Below are positions 52,494 to 61,965 of a stretch of DNA of 64,000 nt, in pieces. Below the pieces are notes generated by a model that saw only the letters and a program-made list of their open reading frames with translations, did not search any database and was not told the DNA's origin. The translations under genes and the position numbers were made by a program. Source of the DNA: an uncultured Pseudomonadota bacterium (GTDB taxonomy: Bacteria; Myxococcota_A; UBA796; SXON01); the NCBI GenBank assembly GCA_903921785.1, contig CAIXRH010000136.1, positions 1 to 64,000 of the forward strand, written 5' to 3'. Numbering within the stretch: the first letter of the stretch is position 1; every line of letters starts with the position of its first letter.

Positions 52494-55400
52494 CTACCCC
52501 CGCGACCGCGCCATCGGCGACCGCAGGGGGCCCAGCGAGCCCGTCGCCCGTGCGGCGATGGCCGCAGCCTTGGCCACCACGTCGTTCCACCCCCGCGCCG
52601 CCGCCCGCTCACAGAGCCAGTGCAGCGCCGGGCGCAGCTCGGAGCCCCCCCGCGCCTCCAGGCCCCGTTCCCGCGCCACCGACCACCACGCCCGGCACGT
52701 ACGCTCGTCCCCTTCCTCCGCCGCCAACGCCGCGCGCAACACCCCGACGTGGAGCCAGAGCGCGTGCCGGGGGCTCGACTGGAGGCAAGCCTCGGCGATG
52801 TCCACATCCCCGCGGATGCGGGCGGCCTCGCCGCGCGTCACCGCGAGGAGCGCGAGCCGCAGGCAGGCCTGCGCCCGGGCGGTCTGATCCCCACGTTCCT
52901 CGGCGAAGCGCGCAGCCCACCTCGCGATCTCCTCCGCGGTCTCCAGGTTCCCGGCGCGCTGCTCCAGCTCGGCCAGCATCAGGCGGCAGCGGAGCTGGAG
53001 GCGGTCGGCGCCCAGCGTGGCCGCGATGGCGCTCGCCGTCTCCAGGTCGCGCCGCGCCCGCTCCGGCTCGCCGCGCGCGAGGTGGAGCATGCCCCAGGTG
53101 CTGGTCGCCTCGGCGATCCTCCGGGTGTCCCCGCTGGCGCGACTCACCCGCTGCAGACGTTCCACCTGCTTGTCGATGTGCTCGAGCTGCCCGGCGTCGA
53201 GCATCGCCTCCACCAGCCCGTTGAGCGCCTCCGCCTCCAGCACGAGATCGCCTCGGTTGAGGCGGAGCATCTCGCCCCAATGCGCCAACGCCCGAGCGTG
53301 ACGGCCCTCCGCCCGCGCCAGGCGCGCCCGCTGCCCCGCCACGTCGAGGAGCCCGGCACGGTCGCGCAGCGACTCGAAGGTCTGGTAGGCGGCGTCGAGG
53401 TCCTTGCCGGCCGCCTCCAGGTCGCCGACCTTCCGGGCGGTGCGGCCGCGCAGGACCCGGAGACGGGCACGGGCGAGGCGATCCCCCTCGATCGACGCCA
53501 GGGCGTGATCGATCAGGGAGAGCCCGCGCGCCGGATGGCCGCTCTCCACGAGGGCTTCCGCGTGCACCCGACGCGCCTCCAGCCGCGCCGTCGGCGAACC
53601 CGCAGCGTCCGCGGCTTCGATCGCGATCGCCGCCGCCGCCACCGCGTCCCGGGCGCGACCGCCCCGGTTCATGCGCAGCACCGCCCGCAGCAGCGGGACC
53701 ACCGCCGCCGACGCGTCGCCCGCGCGGAACCGGTGGAGGCCGAGCGGGAGGTCCACGTCCAGGCCGCTGGTGGAGGCGAGCTCCTGCCAGGCGTCGGCGA
53801 TGCGACGGTGAAGCTCCGGGAGGTTCGGGTGCTGCGCGAGCTGCTCGGTGGCGAGCGCACGTACATCGGAGGACTCGATGACCAACGCCGCGAGCTCCTC
53901 GGTGACGAGGCCCGTGGCGAGGAGCGCGTCGACCCCCGCATCGTTGAGCGCTCGGACCAGCGCGACCGGCGGATCGGGGCCGGCGAGCAGGCACACGGCC
54001 AGCGCTTCGCGAGCCGCAGATGGATCGGTCGCGCTCTCCAACGCCGCGTTGAGCCGGCGCACGAGGAGCGTGCCGGCGTCGGGAGGGAGGGCGTCGGAGA
54101 GCAGCACTTCCGGCCGTAGGGCGTAGTGGTTGCGCTCGTTGAGCACCAAGAGGCGACGCGACGCCCACTCCCGAAGGAGCAGCTGGGCACTCCGGGGGTC
54201 GCCTTCGTACTCGATGGCCACGAGGCGAGCGAGCTCCGGCTCCATGGCCAACGACTCTTGGACGACCTTCCTCGTCTCGGTGAGGTTCAGCTTTCGCAGC
54301 CCGATGCGGCGCGCACCGCGCTCCTGGAGCCCCTCCACCTTGCGCCGCAGCGCCGCGTCACGGGCGATCTCCTCGGCGCTCACCGTGCAGATCACCAAGA
54401 CCGGGCGCTCGCCCACGGTGCGGTCGAGCAGCGCCTCGGCGATGGAGAGACCGTCCCCCGCGGCGTAGGCGTGGTGGGCATCTTCCAGGATCAAGCAGGA
54501 CCCGCCACGCCACGCGCGAGCGTCGAGGTAGCGGTAGAGGAAGGCGAGCGCCACGGCGTCGGAGACCGGCGCTTCCCCTTCGCGGACGTACCCGCACCAG
54601 CGGGCGAGCACGCTCGCCTCCTCGTGCACGCTCGCCGCGCTGACCCGGCGGTCGCGGCCGATCCACCGTGCGAGGCGGTCTTCGATGCCTTCGCGGGTGT
54701 CGTTCCAGGGCACGAGGATGTCCCGTACGGCGCCGCGGTACCCGTCGTCCACCGACGCGGGCACCCGGTAACGAAGCCGCACCACCTCCATCCAGCCCGT
54801 CTCCTCCAACGCCAGGGCGATGGAGCGGGTCAGGCGCGACTTTCCGCTCCCGGTGTCGCCGACCACGAGCACCACCCGGGGCTCGTTGAGCGCGACGACC
54901 TCGCGGGCGGCGTCCCAGATGATCTTCCGCTCCCGTTCGCGGCCCACCAGGGGCACTTCTCGAAGCGCGAAAACCGGCAGGGAGAGGCGGGCCGGCGCCT
55001 CCCAACCGCGCTCAGCGGGGGGGTTCGGGGCGATGGGGTCCGGCGCCACCCGGTTCCACCGCGGCACGCCCGACCCCAGCGGCCCGGGCGGCTCCGGCGC
55101 CGAGAGCGGGTATTCGCCGGTGGCGAGGACCGGCCCCGTCGACATGTTCGTGTGCGACGAAGCCGGAACGGCGCGCACGCGGCTGGTGAACGAGAGCCCC
55201 TGGACGGCGTCACGGAGCGCCCGGCGGACGTCCGCCGCGCGGTCGAAGCGCTGACGGGGCTGGGGGTCCAAGAGCGCGGCGACGAGGTCGGCGAGCGCTT
55301 CGGGGACGTCTTCGCTCACCGGGAGGCGCGGCGGCGGCGCCTGCCGCTGTTCGAGCAGCTCCTGGCGCCCTTCCCCCTTGTGCGGCCGCTCGCCGGTGAG

Positions 55401-56021
55401 CGTCTCGTAGAGGATCAACCCGAGCGCATAGATATCGGTCCAAGGCCCGAGATCGTGAGTTCGACCGAGGAGCTGCTCCGGCGCCATGTACCCCGGAGTG
55501 CCGGAGATCACCTTTCGATCGCGGTTGAGCTCCGCGAGCGCGTCGGCGACGCCGAGGTCGGCCACCCATGCGTGCACCTGCCCGTCCGTGCCCGCGTGAA
55601 GGAGCACATTGCCGGGCTTGAGGTCCTGGTGAAGCAACAGGCGGGCGTGGATCGCGGCCAGCGCGTCGAGCACCTGATCGAGCAGGCGGAGCACGTCCGC
55701 CAAGGGAGGGCGCACCCGGAGGAGGTCGGCGAGGTTCCCGCCCACGGCGTAGCCGAGCGCCACCCAGGGTTCGCCCGTGGCGAGCATCCCGGTGTCCACG
55801 ACCGGGACCACATGCGGGTGCACGATCCGCGCGCTGATGGCCACCTCGCGAGCGAACCGCGCCCGGAAGCGCCGGTGCATCGCCAGGTTCGGCTTGACAA
55901 CCTTGACCGCAACCTCCGCGTCGAGGAGGCGATCCTCCGCGTGGTACACCACGCCGGTGGCGCCCTCGCCGATGAGGCGGGTGGCGAGGTACCGGTCAGG
56001 GAGCTGGGGCAGGAGCGGCAG
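52494..56021 (-). CDS. Ser/Thr kinase fused to AAA-type ATPase and helical repeats (PknK-like)
   Basis: About 1175 residues. The kinase domain (1-270) has the glycine loop RLIGEGATGVVYHAED, the ATP Lys in VAVKVV, the catalytic loop LLHQDLKPGNVLL (HQD), VADLGVADA in place of DFG, and GYMAPEQL. A STAND/AAA-type ATPase follows (about 350-700) with Walker A GDTGSGKS and LILEDAHHA, then about 450 residues of TPR-like helices. The architecture is that of PknK-type regulators. The glycine loop is in frame upstream of the first GTG (55952), and no ATG, GTG or TTG lies between it and an upstream stop; CTG 56021, preceded by GAGGA, is the proposed start. It is 11 nt after the stop of the Lys/His/Ala-rich gene. 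Confidence 0.85.
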   Translation of the reverse strand: MPLLPQLPDRYLATRLIGEGATGVVYHAEDRLLDAEVAVKVVKPNLAMHRRFRARFAREVAISARIVHPHVVPVVDTGMLATGEPWVALGYAVGGNLADLLRVRPPLADVLRLLDQVLDALAAIHARLLLHQDLKPGNVLLHAGTDGQVHAWVADLGVADALAELNRDRKVISGTPGYMAPEQLLGRTHDLGPWTDIYALGLILYETLTGERPHKGEGRQELLEQRQAPPPRLPVSEDVPEALADLVAALLDPQPRQRFDRAADVRRALRDAVQGLSFTSRVRAVPASSHTNMSTGPVLATGEYPLSAPEPPGPLGSGVPRWNRVAPDPIAPNPPAERGWEAPARLSLPVFALREVPLVGRERERKIIWDAAREVVALNEPRVVLVVGDTGSGKSRLTRSIALALEETGWMEVVRLRYRVPASVDDGYRGAVRDILVPWNDTREGIEDRLARWIGRDRRVSAASVHEEASVLARWCGYVREGEAPVSDAVALAFLYRYLDARAWRGGSCLILEDAHHAYAAGDGLSIAEALLDRTVGERPVLVICTVSAEEIARDAALRRKVEGLQERGARRIGLRKLNLTETRKVVQESLAMEPELARLVAIEYEGDPRSAQLLLREWASRRLLVLNERNHYALRPEVLLSDALPPDAGTLLVRRLNAALESATDPSAAREALAVCLLAGPDPPVALVRALNDAGVDALLATGLVTEELAALVIESSDVRALATEQLAQHPNLPELHRRIADAWQELASTSGLDVDLPLGLHRFRAGDASAAVVPLLRAVLRMNRGGRARDAVAAAAIAIEAADAAGSPTARLEARRVHAEALVESGHPARGLSLIDHALASIEGDRLARARLRVLRGRTARKVGDLEAAGKDLDAAYQTFESLRDRAGLLDVAGQRARLARAEGRHARALAHWGEMLRLNRGDLVLEAEALNGLVEAMLDAGQLEHIDKQVERLQRVSRASGDTRRIAEATSTWGMLHLARGEPERARRDLETASAIAATLGADRLQLRCRLMLAELEQRAGNLETAEEIARWAARFAEERGDQTARAQACLRLALLAVTRGEAARIRGDVDIAEACLQSSPRHALWLHVGVLRAALAAEEGDERTCRAWWSVARERGLEARGGSELRPALHWLCERAAARGWNDVVAKAAAIAARATGSLGPLRSPMARSRG

Positions 56022-56032
56022 GAATATCCTCG

Positions 56033-57637
56033 CTAACGGCGGTGCGGCGCCCGGAAGCCGGTGAGCACCGGCTTGTCCCGCCGGCCGGGGTCAAGGGCCT
56101 GCCCGGCCTGCTTCTTCAGATCGAGCTTGCCGGTGACCACCACCTTCTCGCCGGCGAGGCGGAGGATCTCGGCGGTGCCGCGCACCTCCTGGCCGAGCTT
56201 CACCTCCTGGTCGCCCACCATCACCGACACGTGGCCGAGGTGCGCGCCGCCGCCTTCGGCCGGCCGCGGGACGTACATCCCGACGAGCGTCACCTCCTCT
56301 CCGTCGTGCGCGTCGAGGTCCCCCGCGTGGGAGACCTCGTGAATCGCCTTGTCCTTCTCCTTCGCAGCCTGCACCGCGTCCACGGATTCGGCGTGCTTCT
56401 TGACTTTATCGTGCGCCGCCTTCTCGGCCGCCGCGTGCTGCGCGGCTTCCCGAGCGTGCGCGGCCTTCTTGGCGGTCTCCACCTCGTGGTCCGCCTTGTG
56501 CTCCGCGACGTGTTTGCGCGACTTGTGCTCCGCGACCTTCTCCTCGGCGTGCTTCTTGGCGGTCTCGGCGTGCGCGATTTTGTGGTGGTGCGCGGCCTGC
56601 TTGGCCTCGTGCGGGTCCACCTTCTTGGCGTGCTCCGCGGCGTGGCCGGTCGCGGCCTTGCCCTTGGGGTCCTTGCCGGCCGCCTTCTTGGCGTGCTTCT
56701 CGGCGTGGTGCTCCTTCTCCACCGGCTTCTTGTGGGGCGCGGCGGCCACGTGGGCCTTCACGTGGTGCGCGGCGTCCTCCGCCTTCTGGTGGGCGTGCGC
56801 GGCAGCGACCTTCTTCTCGGCGGCGCGCTTGCCGGTCTCGGCGAGCTTCTGCTTCGCCGCCTTGCCGTGGTGCGCGACCTCCTTCTGCTTCTTCCCCGCC
56901 AGGCCGCGGCCGACGTCGGCCTTGGTCTTCGCGTGATCGTGCTCCGCCTCCTTCTGCACCACCTTGGCATGCGCCGCGTGCTTCTTGGCCTGGACGTGCG
57001 CTTCCTTCTTGCTGTGTACGTGGGGATCGGCGCCGTGCTTGTCGTGGGCCGAGTGCTCGGGCTTCGCGGCGTGCTTGTCGTGGGCGGGCGCCTTGGCGGC
57101 GTGTTCCTGGGGCTTCGCCGCATGCTTCTCATGGGCGTCCACGTGAGCGGCGGGCTTGCCCTTGCCGTGGGCCTCCGCGTGCACCGCCGGCTTGTGGGCC
57201 TTCTCCCGCGCGTGATGAGCCGCCTCGTCGTGCGCCTTGGCCTTCTCGGCGTCGGCTTCTTTCTTCTTGCGGGCGGCCTCCGCGTCGAGGTGGGCCTTGT
57301 GTTTCTCGTCGAGCTCCGCGGAGTCCCCATGGCCGGCCGGCTTCTTCTTGTGGGCAGGGCCGTGCTTCTCGGAGAGGGCGTGGGCGTCGGCCTTGGCCTG
57401 CGCGCGCAGCTCGTCGGGGCCCATGCGCGCCGGGTCCTTCGCGGGGCCCTTGTGCTTCTCGTCGGCGAGGAGCTCCTTGAGCCCGCTGTTGCCGACGTTG
57501 TGCTGCATGTCAGCGGTCTGCCCCTGATGGAGCTTCGCCCCCACCTCCGGCACGGGCGCCTTCGCCGGCGAGCCGCCGCCCTTGGAGAGCGTCGGCGCCT
57601 TCTTCTTGGGGAGGACGTCGTGGTCGAGACCTTGCAT
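56033..57637 (-). CDS. Lys/His/Ala-rich protein with C-terminal OB-like domain
   Basis: A 534-residue protein. Residues 1-60 hold a segment MQHNVGNSGLKELLADEKH that recalls the GN-x-x-x-x-LL helix of toxin/eCIS cargo leader regions. Residues about 60-430 consist almost only of Ala, Lys, His, Glu and Asp in short HA-K-A patterns (for example HDKHAAKPEHSAHDKHG), probably a long charged helix. The last 100 residues form a compact beta domain (GEEVTLVGMYVPRP, VSVMVGDQEVKLG, EKVVVTGKLDL) like a nucleic-acid-binding OB fold. ATG 57637 is the natural start. Histone-like DNA binding, metal binding, or a kinase substrate are all possible. The kinase-ATPase gene follows 11 nt later. Confidence 0.7.
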   Translation of the reverse strand: MQGLDHDVLPKKKAPTLSKGGGSPAKAPVPEVGAKLHQGQTADMQHNVGNSGLKELLADEKHKGPAKDPARMGPDELRAQAKADAHALSEKHGPAHKKKPAGHGDSAELDEKHKAHLDAEAARKKKEADAEKAKAHDEAAHHAREKAHKPAVHAEAHGKGKPAAHVDAHEKHAAKPQEHAAKAPAHDKHAAKPEHSAHDKHGADPHVHSKKEAHVQAKKHAAHAKVVQKEAEHDHAKTKADVGRGLAGKKQKEVAHHGKAAKQKLAETGKRAAEKKVAAAHAHQKAEDAAHHVKAHVAAAPHKKPVEKEHHAEKHAKKAAGKDPKGKAATGHAAEHAKKVDPHEAKQAAHHHKIAHAETAKKHAEEKVAEHKSRKHVAEHKADHEVETAKKAAHAREAAQHAAAEKAAHDKVKKHAESVDAVQAAKEKDKAIHEVSHAGDLDAHDGEEVTLVGMYVPRPAEGGGAHLGHVSVMVGDQEVKLGQEVRGTAEILRLAGEKVVVTGKLDLKKQAGQALDPGRRDKPVLTGFRAPHRR

Positions 57638-57741
57638 GGGCGCCCCGGAATGACCCGCAGAGCGTAGCACGACCCGGGCCCTTCCGGGGTCGCGCGCCGA
57701 CCCTCGACACGGATAGACTCGCCGACCTCGAGGACGACGCG

Positions 57742-58809
57742 ATGAACGTGGATGGCAAGCCTTTCCGGACGGTGTGGTGGGAGAACGACCGGGTGCGGAT
57801 GATCGATCAGCCGCGTCTCCCGCACGAATTCCGCATCGTCGACATGGCCAGCCACCGGGACACCGCGGTCGCCATCCGGGACATGACCGTCCGCGGCGCC
57901 GGCGCCATCGGGGCCACCGGCGCGCTCGGCCTGGCGCAGGCCGCGGTGGAAGCGCCCGACGGCTCCTTCTTCGAGTACGTAGCGGCCGCCGCAAACCTCC
58001 TCCGCGGCACCCGCCCCACGGCCCAGAACCTCTTCGCCGGGATCGACTACGTCCTCAAGGCGATCGAGGCCGAAGGCAGCGACGTCGCCCGGGCCCGGGC
58101 TGCGGCCGTCGCCGCCGGTAACGCCTTCGCCGACGACGACGCGGCTTCGTGCCGCCGGATCGGCGAGCTCGGCGCGCCGCTCCTCGCCGAGCGCCCCCGG
58201 GTGAACACTCACTGCAACGCCGGCTGGCTCGCGTTCGTGGACTGGGGCAGCGCCCTCTCCCCGATCTACGTGGCTCGCCGCGGTGGGCTCGACGTGAGCG
58301 TATGGGTGGACGAGACGCGCCCCCGCCAGCAGGGCAGCCAGCTCACCGCCTGGGAGCTCGGCCAGGAAGGCGTTCCCCACCAGGTGATCGCCGACAACGC
58401 CACCGGCCACTACATGGCGCACGGGCAGATCGACATCACGATCGTCGGCAGCGATCGCATCGCCGCCAACGGAGACGTGGCCAACAAGATCGGCACGTAC
58501 TCCAGCGCGCTCGCCGCCGCCGCCAACGGCATCCCCTTCTACGTGGCCGCCCCCACCACGACGATCGCGATGCACACCCCCACCGGCGCCGACATCCCCA
58601 TCGAAGAACGTTCGGAGGACGAGGTGCTCTATGTCTGGGGCTGGTCGGACGACGGGCGGTTCATCCGCGTCCGCACCGCGCCGCGCACCAGCAAGGGCCG
58701 AAACCCTGCCTTCGACGTCACTCCCGCCGCGCTCATCGCCGGCATCATCACCGAGCGGGGCATCGTCCCGGCGACGCCCGAGGGGATCGCCAGCGTCGCC
58801 CGGCGCTAG
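57742..58809 (+). CDS. mtnA: S-methyl-5-thioribose-1-phosphate isomerase
   Basis: A 355-residue MtnA, which isomerises methylthioribose-1-phosphate to methylthioribulose-1-phosphate in the methionine salvage pathway. Motifs are TVRGAGAIGATGALG, the catalytic Cys158 in NTHCNAGWLA, Asp238 in IVGSDRIAANGDVANKIGTY, and PFYVAAPTTTI. Compared with the eIF2B-alpha paralogues the Cys and Asp are both kept, so it should be an active isomerase. No other mtn gene is in the window. The N-terminus (VWWENDRVRMIDQPRLP) fixes the start. Confidence 0.95.
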   Translation: MNVDGKPFRTVWWENDRVRMIDQPRLPHEFRIVDMASHRDTAVAIRDMTVRGAGAIGATGALGLAQAAVEAPDGSFFEYVAAAANLLRGTRPTAQNLFAGIDYVLKAIEAEGSDVARARAAAVAAGNAFADDDAASCRRIGELGAPLLAERPRVNTHCNAGWLAFVDWGSALSPIYVARRGGLDVSVWVDETRPRQQGSQLTAWELGQEGVPHQVIADNATGHYMAHGQIDITIVGSDRIAANGDVANKIGTYSSALAAAANGIPFYVAAPTTTIAMHTPTGADIPIEERSEDEVLYVWGWSDDGRFIRVRTAPRTSKGRNPAFDVTPAALIAGIITERGIVPATPEGIASVARR

Positions 58810-58817
58810 AGGCGAAC

Positions 58818-59144
58818 GTGCTCCGCCACGTCCTGTTCCCCCTGGTCGTGAGCCTGCTCTGGCTCCTCGCCGGCGGCGCGTCGGTCGTGCCCGCGATGAT
58901 GTCGGTGATGATGTTCGACGCGCCAGGCTCCACCGAGAATGGGGCGCTCTGGTGGCTGGTGTACAGCGTCTGGGCCTTCCCGGTCCTCAGCGTGATCTCG
59001 GCGATCTCGGTCTGGATCGGGTGGGCGCTCGCCCGGCGCCGGGAGCCCACCGCGGCCACCCGCGCGCTGGTCCTCGTCCCGACGCTCCTCCCCCTCGCCG
59101 CCGTCGCGAGCGGGGCGGCGGCCCTGTTGGTTTCGGGCGTGTGA
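58818..59144 (+). CDS. Small integral membrane protein
   Basis: A 108-residue protein with three or four hydrophobic segments (LFPLVVSLLWLLAGGAS, WWLVYSVWAFPVLSVISAI, ALVLVPTLLPLAAVASGAAA). No family was recognised. The GTG start lies 8 nt after the mtnA stop, so it is probably in the mtnA operon. Start and reality rest on the hydrophobic pattern and position. Confidence 0.55.
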   Translation: MLRHVLFPLVVSLLWLLAGGASVVPAMMSVMMFDAPGSTENGALWWLVYSVWAFPVLSVISAISVWIGWALARRREPTAATRALVLVPTLLPLAAVASGAAALLVSGV

Positions 59145-59206
59145 CGCCCGGCCCCGCCCGACGTGACCACCGTTGACGTCCCCGGCGGGAACGCGCCGAC
59201 GCTACG

Positions 59207-60124
59207 ATGGTCGAAGCCGCCATGCTCTGGCTTTTCCCGGTCTTCGCCCTCGCCCTCCGTCTCGGCCTCGACGAGGTGAGCGTCGGCCTCGTCCTCGCCG
59301 GCTACCGCGACCTCTTCCTGCTCCCGGCCTGGTGGCTCCTGGCGCGCACCCCCGGCCGTAAACGTTGGCTTGCGCTCCCGTTCTGCCTGTGGCAACTCCT
59401 CGGCCTCATCCCGTTCGTGGAGGCCCGCACCCCGCCTGCCGCGTGCGGCGAGTCCATCACCGTGGTGACCGCCAACCTCTTGATGGTGCACCCCGACCCC
59501 GGGCCGCTGGCCGCCGAGCTCAAGGCGATGGACGCGGATATCTACCTCTTTCAGGAGTACTCCTCCCGTTGGGACGACGCGCTCACGGGACTGCGAGAAC
59601 ACGGCTTCACGCACGTCCAGGACGACTCCTTCGGCACGGCGATCTACAGCCGTTGGCCGTTGGAAGGTGCGGAGACGGTGGAGCTCGGCGGCGTGCTCCA
59701 GGCGCACGCCACCGTCGCGACGCCCCTCGGCCGGGTCGAGCTCCTCGACGCCCACACCCTCCCCCCTCGCTCGTTGGAGTACCTGCCGCTTCACCTCGCT
59801 GGCCTCCGGGACATCGAGGGCTGGATCCGCACGGCGACCGCCGACTTCCTCGTCGCGGGCGACTTCAACGCGGGCAGCCGCGCCGCCGTGTTCCGTCGCC
59901 TCCGGGGGGTCGCGGCCGATGCCTGGGACCTGGCGGGGACGGGCCCGGGCTATACATGGCCCAACGGGCTCTTTCCGCTCCCGCCGGCCCGACTGGACCA
60001 CGTCCTCGTCCCGCCGACGCTCACGGTGACCGACATCCAGGTTGGCGTCGGCGCCGGGAGCGATCACCGGCCGGTCCGCGCCGTGGTGGCACGACGCTGC
60101 GCCACGCCGACCGTCAGCCCTTGA
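59207..60124 (+). CDS. Endonuclease/exonuclease/phosphatase (EEP) family membrane protein
   Basis: A 305-residue protein with two or three N-terminal membrane helices (1-65) and an EEP domain: VVTANLLMV, the metal Glu in YLFQEYSS, LLDAHTLPP, FLVAGDFNAGS, RLDHVLVP and the final GSDHRPV. All catalytic elements are present. Similar membrane-anchored EEP proteins (YafD-like) are of unknown substrate: lipid phosphodiester or nucleic acid. ATG 59222 is an alternative start. The end overlaps the convergent gene by 11 nt. Confidence 0.82.
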   Translation: MVEAAMLWLFPVFALALRLGLDEVSVGLVLAGYRDLFLLPAWWLLARTPGRKRWLALPFCLWQLLGLIPFVEARTPPAACGESITVVTANLLMVHPDPGPLAAELKAMDADIYLFQEYSSRWDDALTGLREHGFTHVQDDSFGTAIYSRWPLEGAETVELGGVLQAHATVATPLGRVELLDAHTLPPRSLEYLPLHLAGLRDIEGWIRTATADFLVAGDFNAGSRAAVFRRLRGVAADAWDLAGTGPGYTWPNGLFPLPPARLDHVLVPPTLTVTDIQVGVGAGSDHRPVRAVVARRCATPTVSP

Positions 60125-60887
60125 AGAGCACGCCCAGCACCCGGTGGAGCAACGTTCGCGCGGCCGCTTCGGCGGACACCTTCAACGACGCGGCGTCTGC
60201 TTCGGCGGCGGTCGGGGACTCGGCGCTGGCCGAGACCGTGAAGCCCTTGAGCGTCGCGTCCCGGGCGCGGACCCTGACCTTGTCGAAGACCAGCCCCGTC
60301 CGGGTGACGACGAGCTGACCCTGGGCGCTGGCCGCACCGGCGTCGTGGCTCACCTCCAGGTGCGCCGCGATCAAGGTGTCGGCCGCCGGATCGCCCGGAC
60401 TCACCCACTTCAGCCCGACGTCCTGGACCGCCTTGCGGAGCACCTCGTCCACCCGCGGGTCGGGGCCTCCCTCCCACGTCACGCTCACGGTGCGGACGTC
60501 CTCGACGTAGGCGCGGCCTTCGTCGGTCTCCATCCAGCCGCGGAAGGTCCGCGTGACCAGGTCGGTCGGCAGGTCGGCCGTGGACCACCGCGCCGCCACC
60601 GCGAGCACCTCCATGGCGGCGTGGTGGGGGTCGGTGACGAAACGAGGCGCCGCCGCCGCCCACGCCTTCTCCACGGCCACCTGGGCGCGCAGCCCCGGGA
60701 GCAGCTCTGCGTAGCCGAGACGATCCGCCTCCCCGAGGCACGCCTCCCACACCCCGACGGCGCGCTGCGGATCGACCGATTCGGCGTCTGCGGCGGCCTG
60801 CTGGCAGCCGGCGAGGTGACGGGAGGGTTCGTCCAGCGAGTCGAGGAGCCCGGCGTGAGCGAGGCTGAGGAGGACGACGACGCTCAC
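60114..60887 (-). CDS. Secreted protein of unknown function
   Basis: A 257-residue protein with a short signal (SVVVLLSLAHA), two helical regions with cysteines (LAGCQQAAADAE, VWEACLGEADRLG) and a C-terminal alpha/beta part (VSPGDPAADTLIAAHLEVS, DATLKGFTVSAS). The C-terminal pattern resembles LPP20/CsgG-type fold segments of envelope proteins, but this is weak. The GTG start overlaps the metallophosphoesterase stop (GTGA), so the two are co-translated. Confidence 0.6.
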   Translation of the reverse strand: MSVVVLLSLAHAGLLDSLDEPSRHLAGCQQAAADAESVDPQRAVGVWEACLGEADRLGYAELLPGLRAQVAVEKAWAAAAPRFVTDPHHAAMEVLAVAARWSTADLPTDLVTRTFRGWMETDEGRAYVEDVRTVSVTWEGGPDPRVDEVLRKAVQDVGLKWVSPGDPAADTLIAAHLEVSHDAGAASAQGQLVVTRTGLVFDKVRVRARDATLKGFTVSASAESPTAAEADAASLKVSAEAAARTLLHRVLGVLFKG

Positions 60888-61900
60888 TGGGCCTGCCTCC
60901 GGAGCTCGGCGCTGCGGTAGCGAAACCAGCCGAGGTACTGGTTTTCCCACCAGCGGTCCATGTCGATGTCGACCAGCTCGCCGTCGAGCGCCGCGCGGTA
61001 GAGCTCCTCGCCGAACTCCCGGCCGGTGATCCAGTCGCGGACGAGGAACCGATCCCCGTCGAAGTAGGCGTACTGGGAGTAGCCGTACGTCCAACTGCCG
61101 GTGTTCACGTACTGCACGCCGTCCTTCTCCATGCAGCCGGGCATGTGGGCGTGGCCGCAGACCAGGGTCTTCGCCCCGAGCTGCTTCGCCCCCGCCAGCG
61201 CCGGGTAGAGCATCGACATCGGATCCCCTGCTTCACTCCGCACCCAGTAGCTGACCCACTCCTGGGTTCGGCGCGCATAGCCGCTGAGGCCCACCTTCCG
61301 GGCCAGGGCGCTGCGAGCCTTGAGGAACCACCAGTACTTGTGGAAGCACCAGTACACCACCCGGTTGGCGGGGGTGTAGAACTCGTGCAGCGGCATGCGC
61401 ACCCAGCCCACCACGCGCTCCACGGCGTGATGCAACCGCGTCATCCACTCGGAGCTCTGGAGCTCGGGGCCGATGAAGGGGTCGAACTGGTGGCCGTGCT
61501 GCACGACGATGTCCGGGCCGATGCGCAGGGAGCTGCAGACCTCCCAGCGAAAGAGCTCGTGGAACAGGGCGATGTCGTAGTCGTGGTTGCCGTAGATGTA
61601 GATGACGCCGTTCTTGTCGGCGAGCTCGGAGAGCGCCCGCAAGAGCTGCCCGTGGGCCTTGAGGACCGAGGTGAGGTTCCACGCCTGGTAGAAGTCGATC
61701 GCGTCGCCGACGATGACCAACCGCGCGCCTTCGTCGCGAACGCGGCCGAGGAGCTCCAGCAGCGCCCGGTCCTTGCGCATGAAGATGTCGCTGCGGGTGC
61801 CATCGCCGAGGTGCAGGTCGGAGATGAAGTACACCGGCCGGTCGGCGGCGATCCGCTTCTCCCGCGTGGCTTCCGTGGGCTGGGACCAGGACCAGGACAT
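60884..61900 (-). CDS. Metallophosphoesterase, LpxH-like superfamily
   Basis: A 338-residue calcineurin-type phosphoesterase. The five metal motifs are clear: FISDLHLGDG, VIVGDAIDFY, YIYGNHDYD, VQHGHQFDP and CGHAHMPG. LpxH removes UMP from UDP-2,3-diacylglucosamine in lipid A synthesis; this protein has the same order but is about 100 residues longer, with an aromatic insert (YWCFHKYWWFLKAR) that may touch the membrane. It is first in an operon with the secreted protein at 60114. Whether it is the lipid A enzyme or a relative cannot be told from sequence alone. Confidence 0.82.
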   Translation of the reverse strand: MSWSWSQPTEATREKRIAADRPVYFISDLHLGDGTRSDIFMRKDRALLELLGRVRDEGARLVIVGDAIDFYQAWNLTSVLKAHGQLLRALSELADKNGVIYIYGNHDYDIALFHELFRWEVCSSLRIGPDIVVQHGHQFDPFIGPELQSSEWMTRLHHAVERVVGWVRMPLHEFYTPANRVVYWCFHKYWWFLKARSALARKVGLSGYARRTQEWVSYWVRSEAGDPMSMLYPALAGAKQLGAKTLVCGHAHMPGCMEKDGVQYVNTGSWTYGYSQYAYFDGDRFLVRDWITGREFGEELYRAALDGELVDIDMDRWWENQYLGWFRYRSAELRRQAQ

Positions 61901-61965
61901 CGCACATCAGCATAGCGCGGGGCGGGCGGTCCGCGCCGGGCGCTCAATCGGATTAGCCGCCGACC

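Noticed and set aside
59145-59206. TTGACG upstream of the EEP gene as a promoter
   Set aside because: No -10 element at suitable distance was found.
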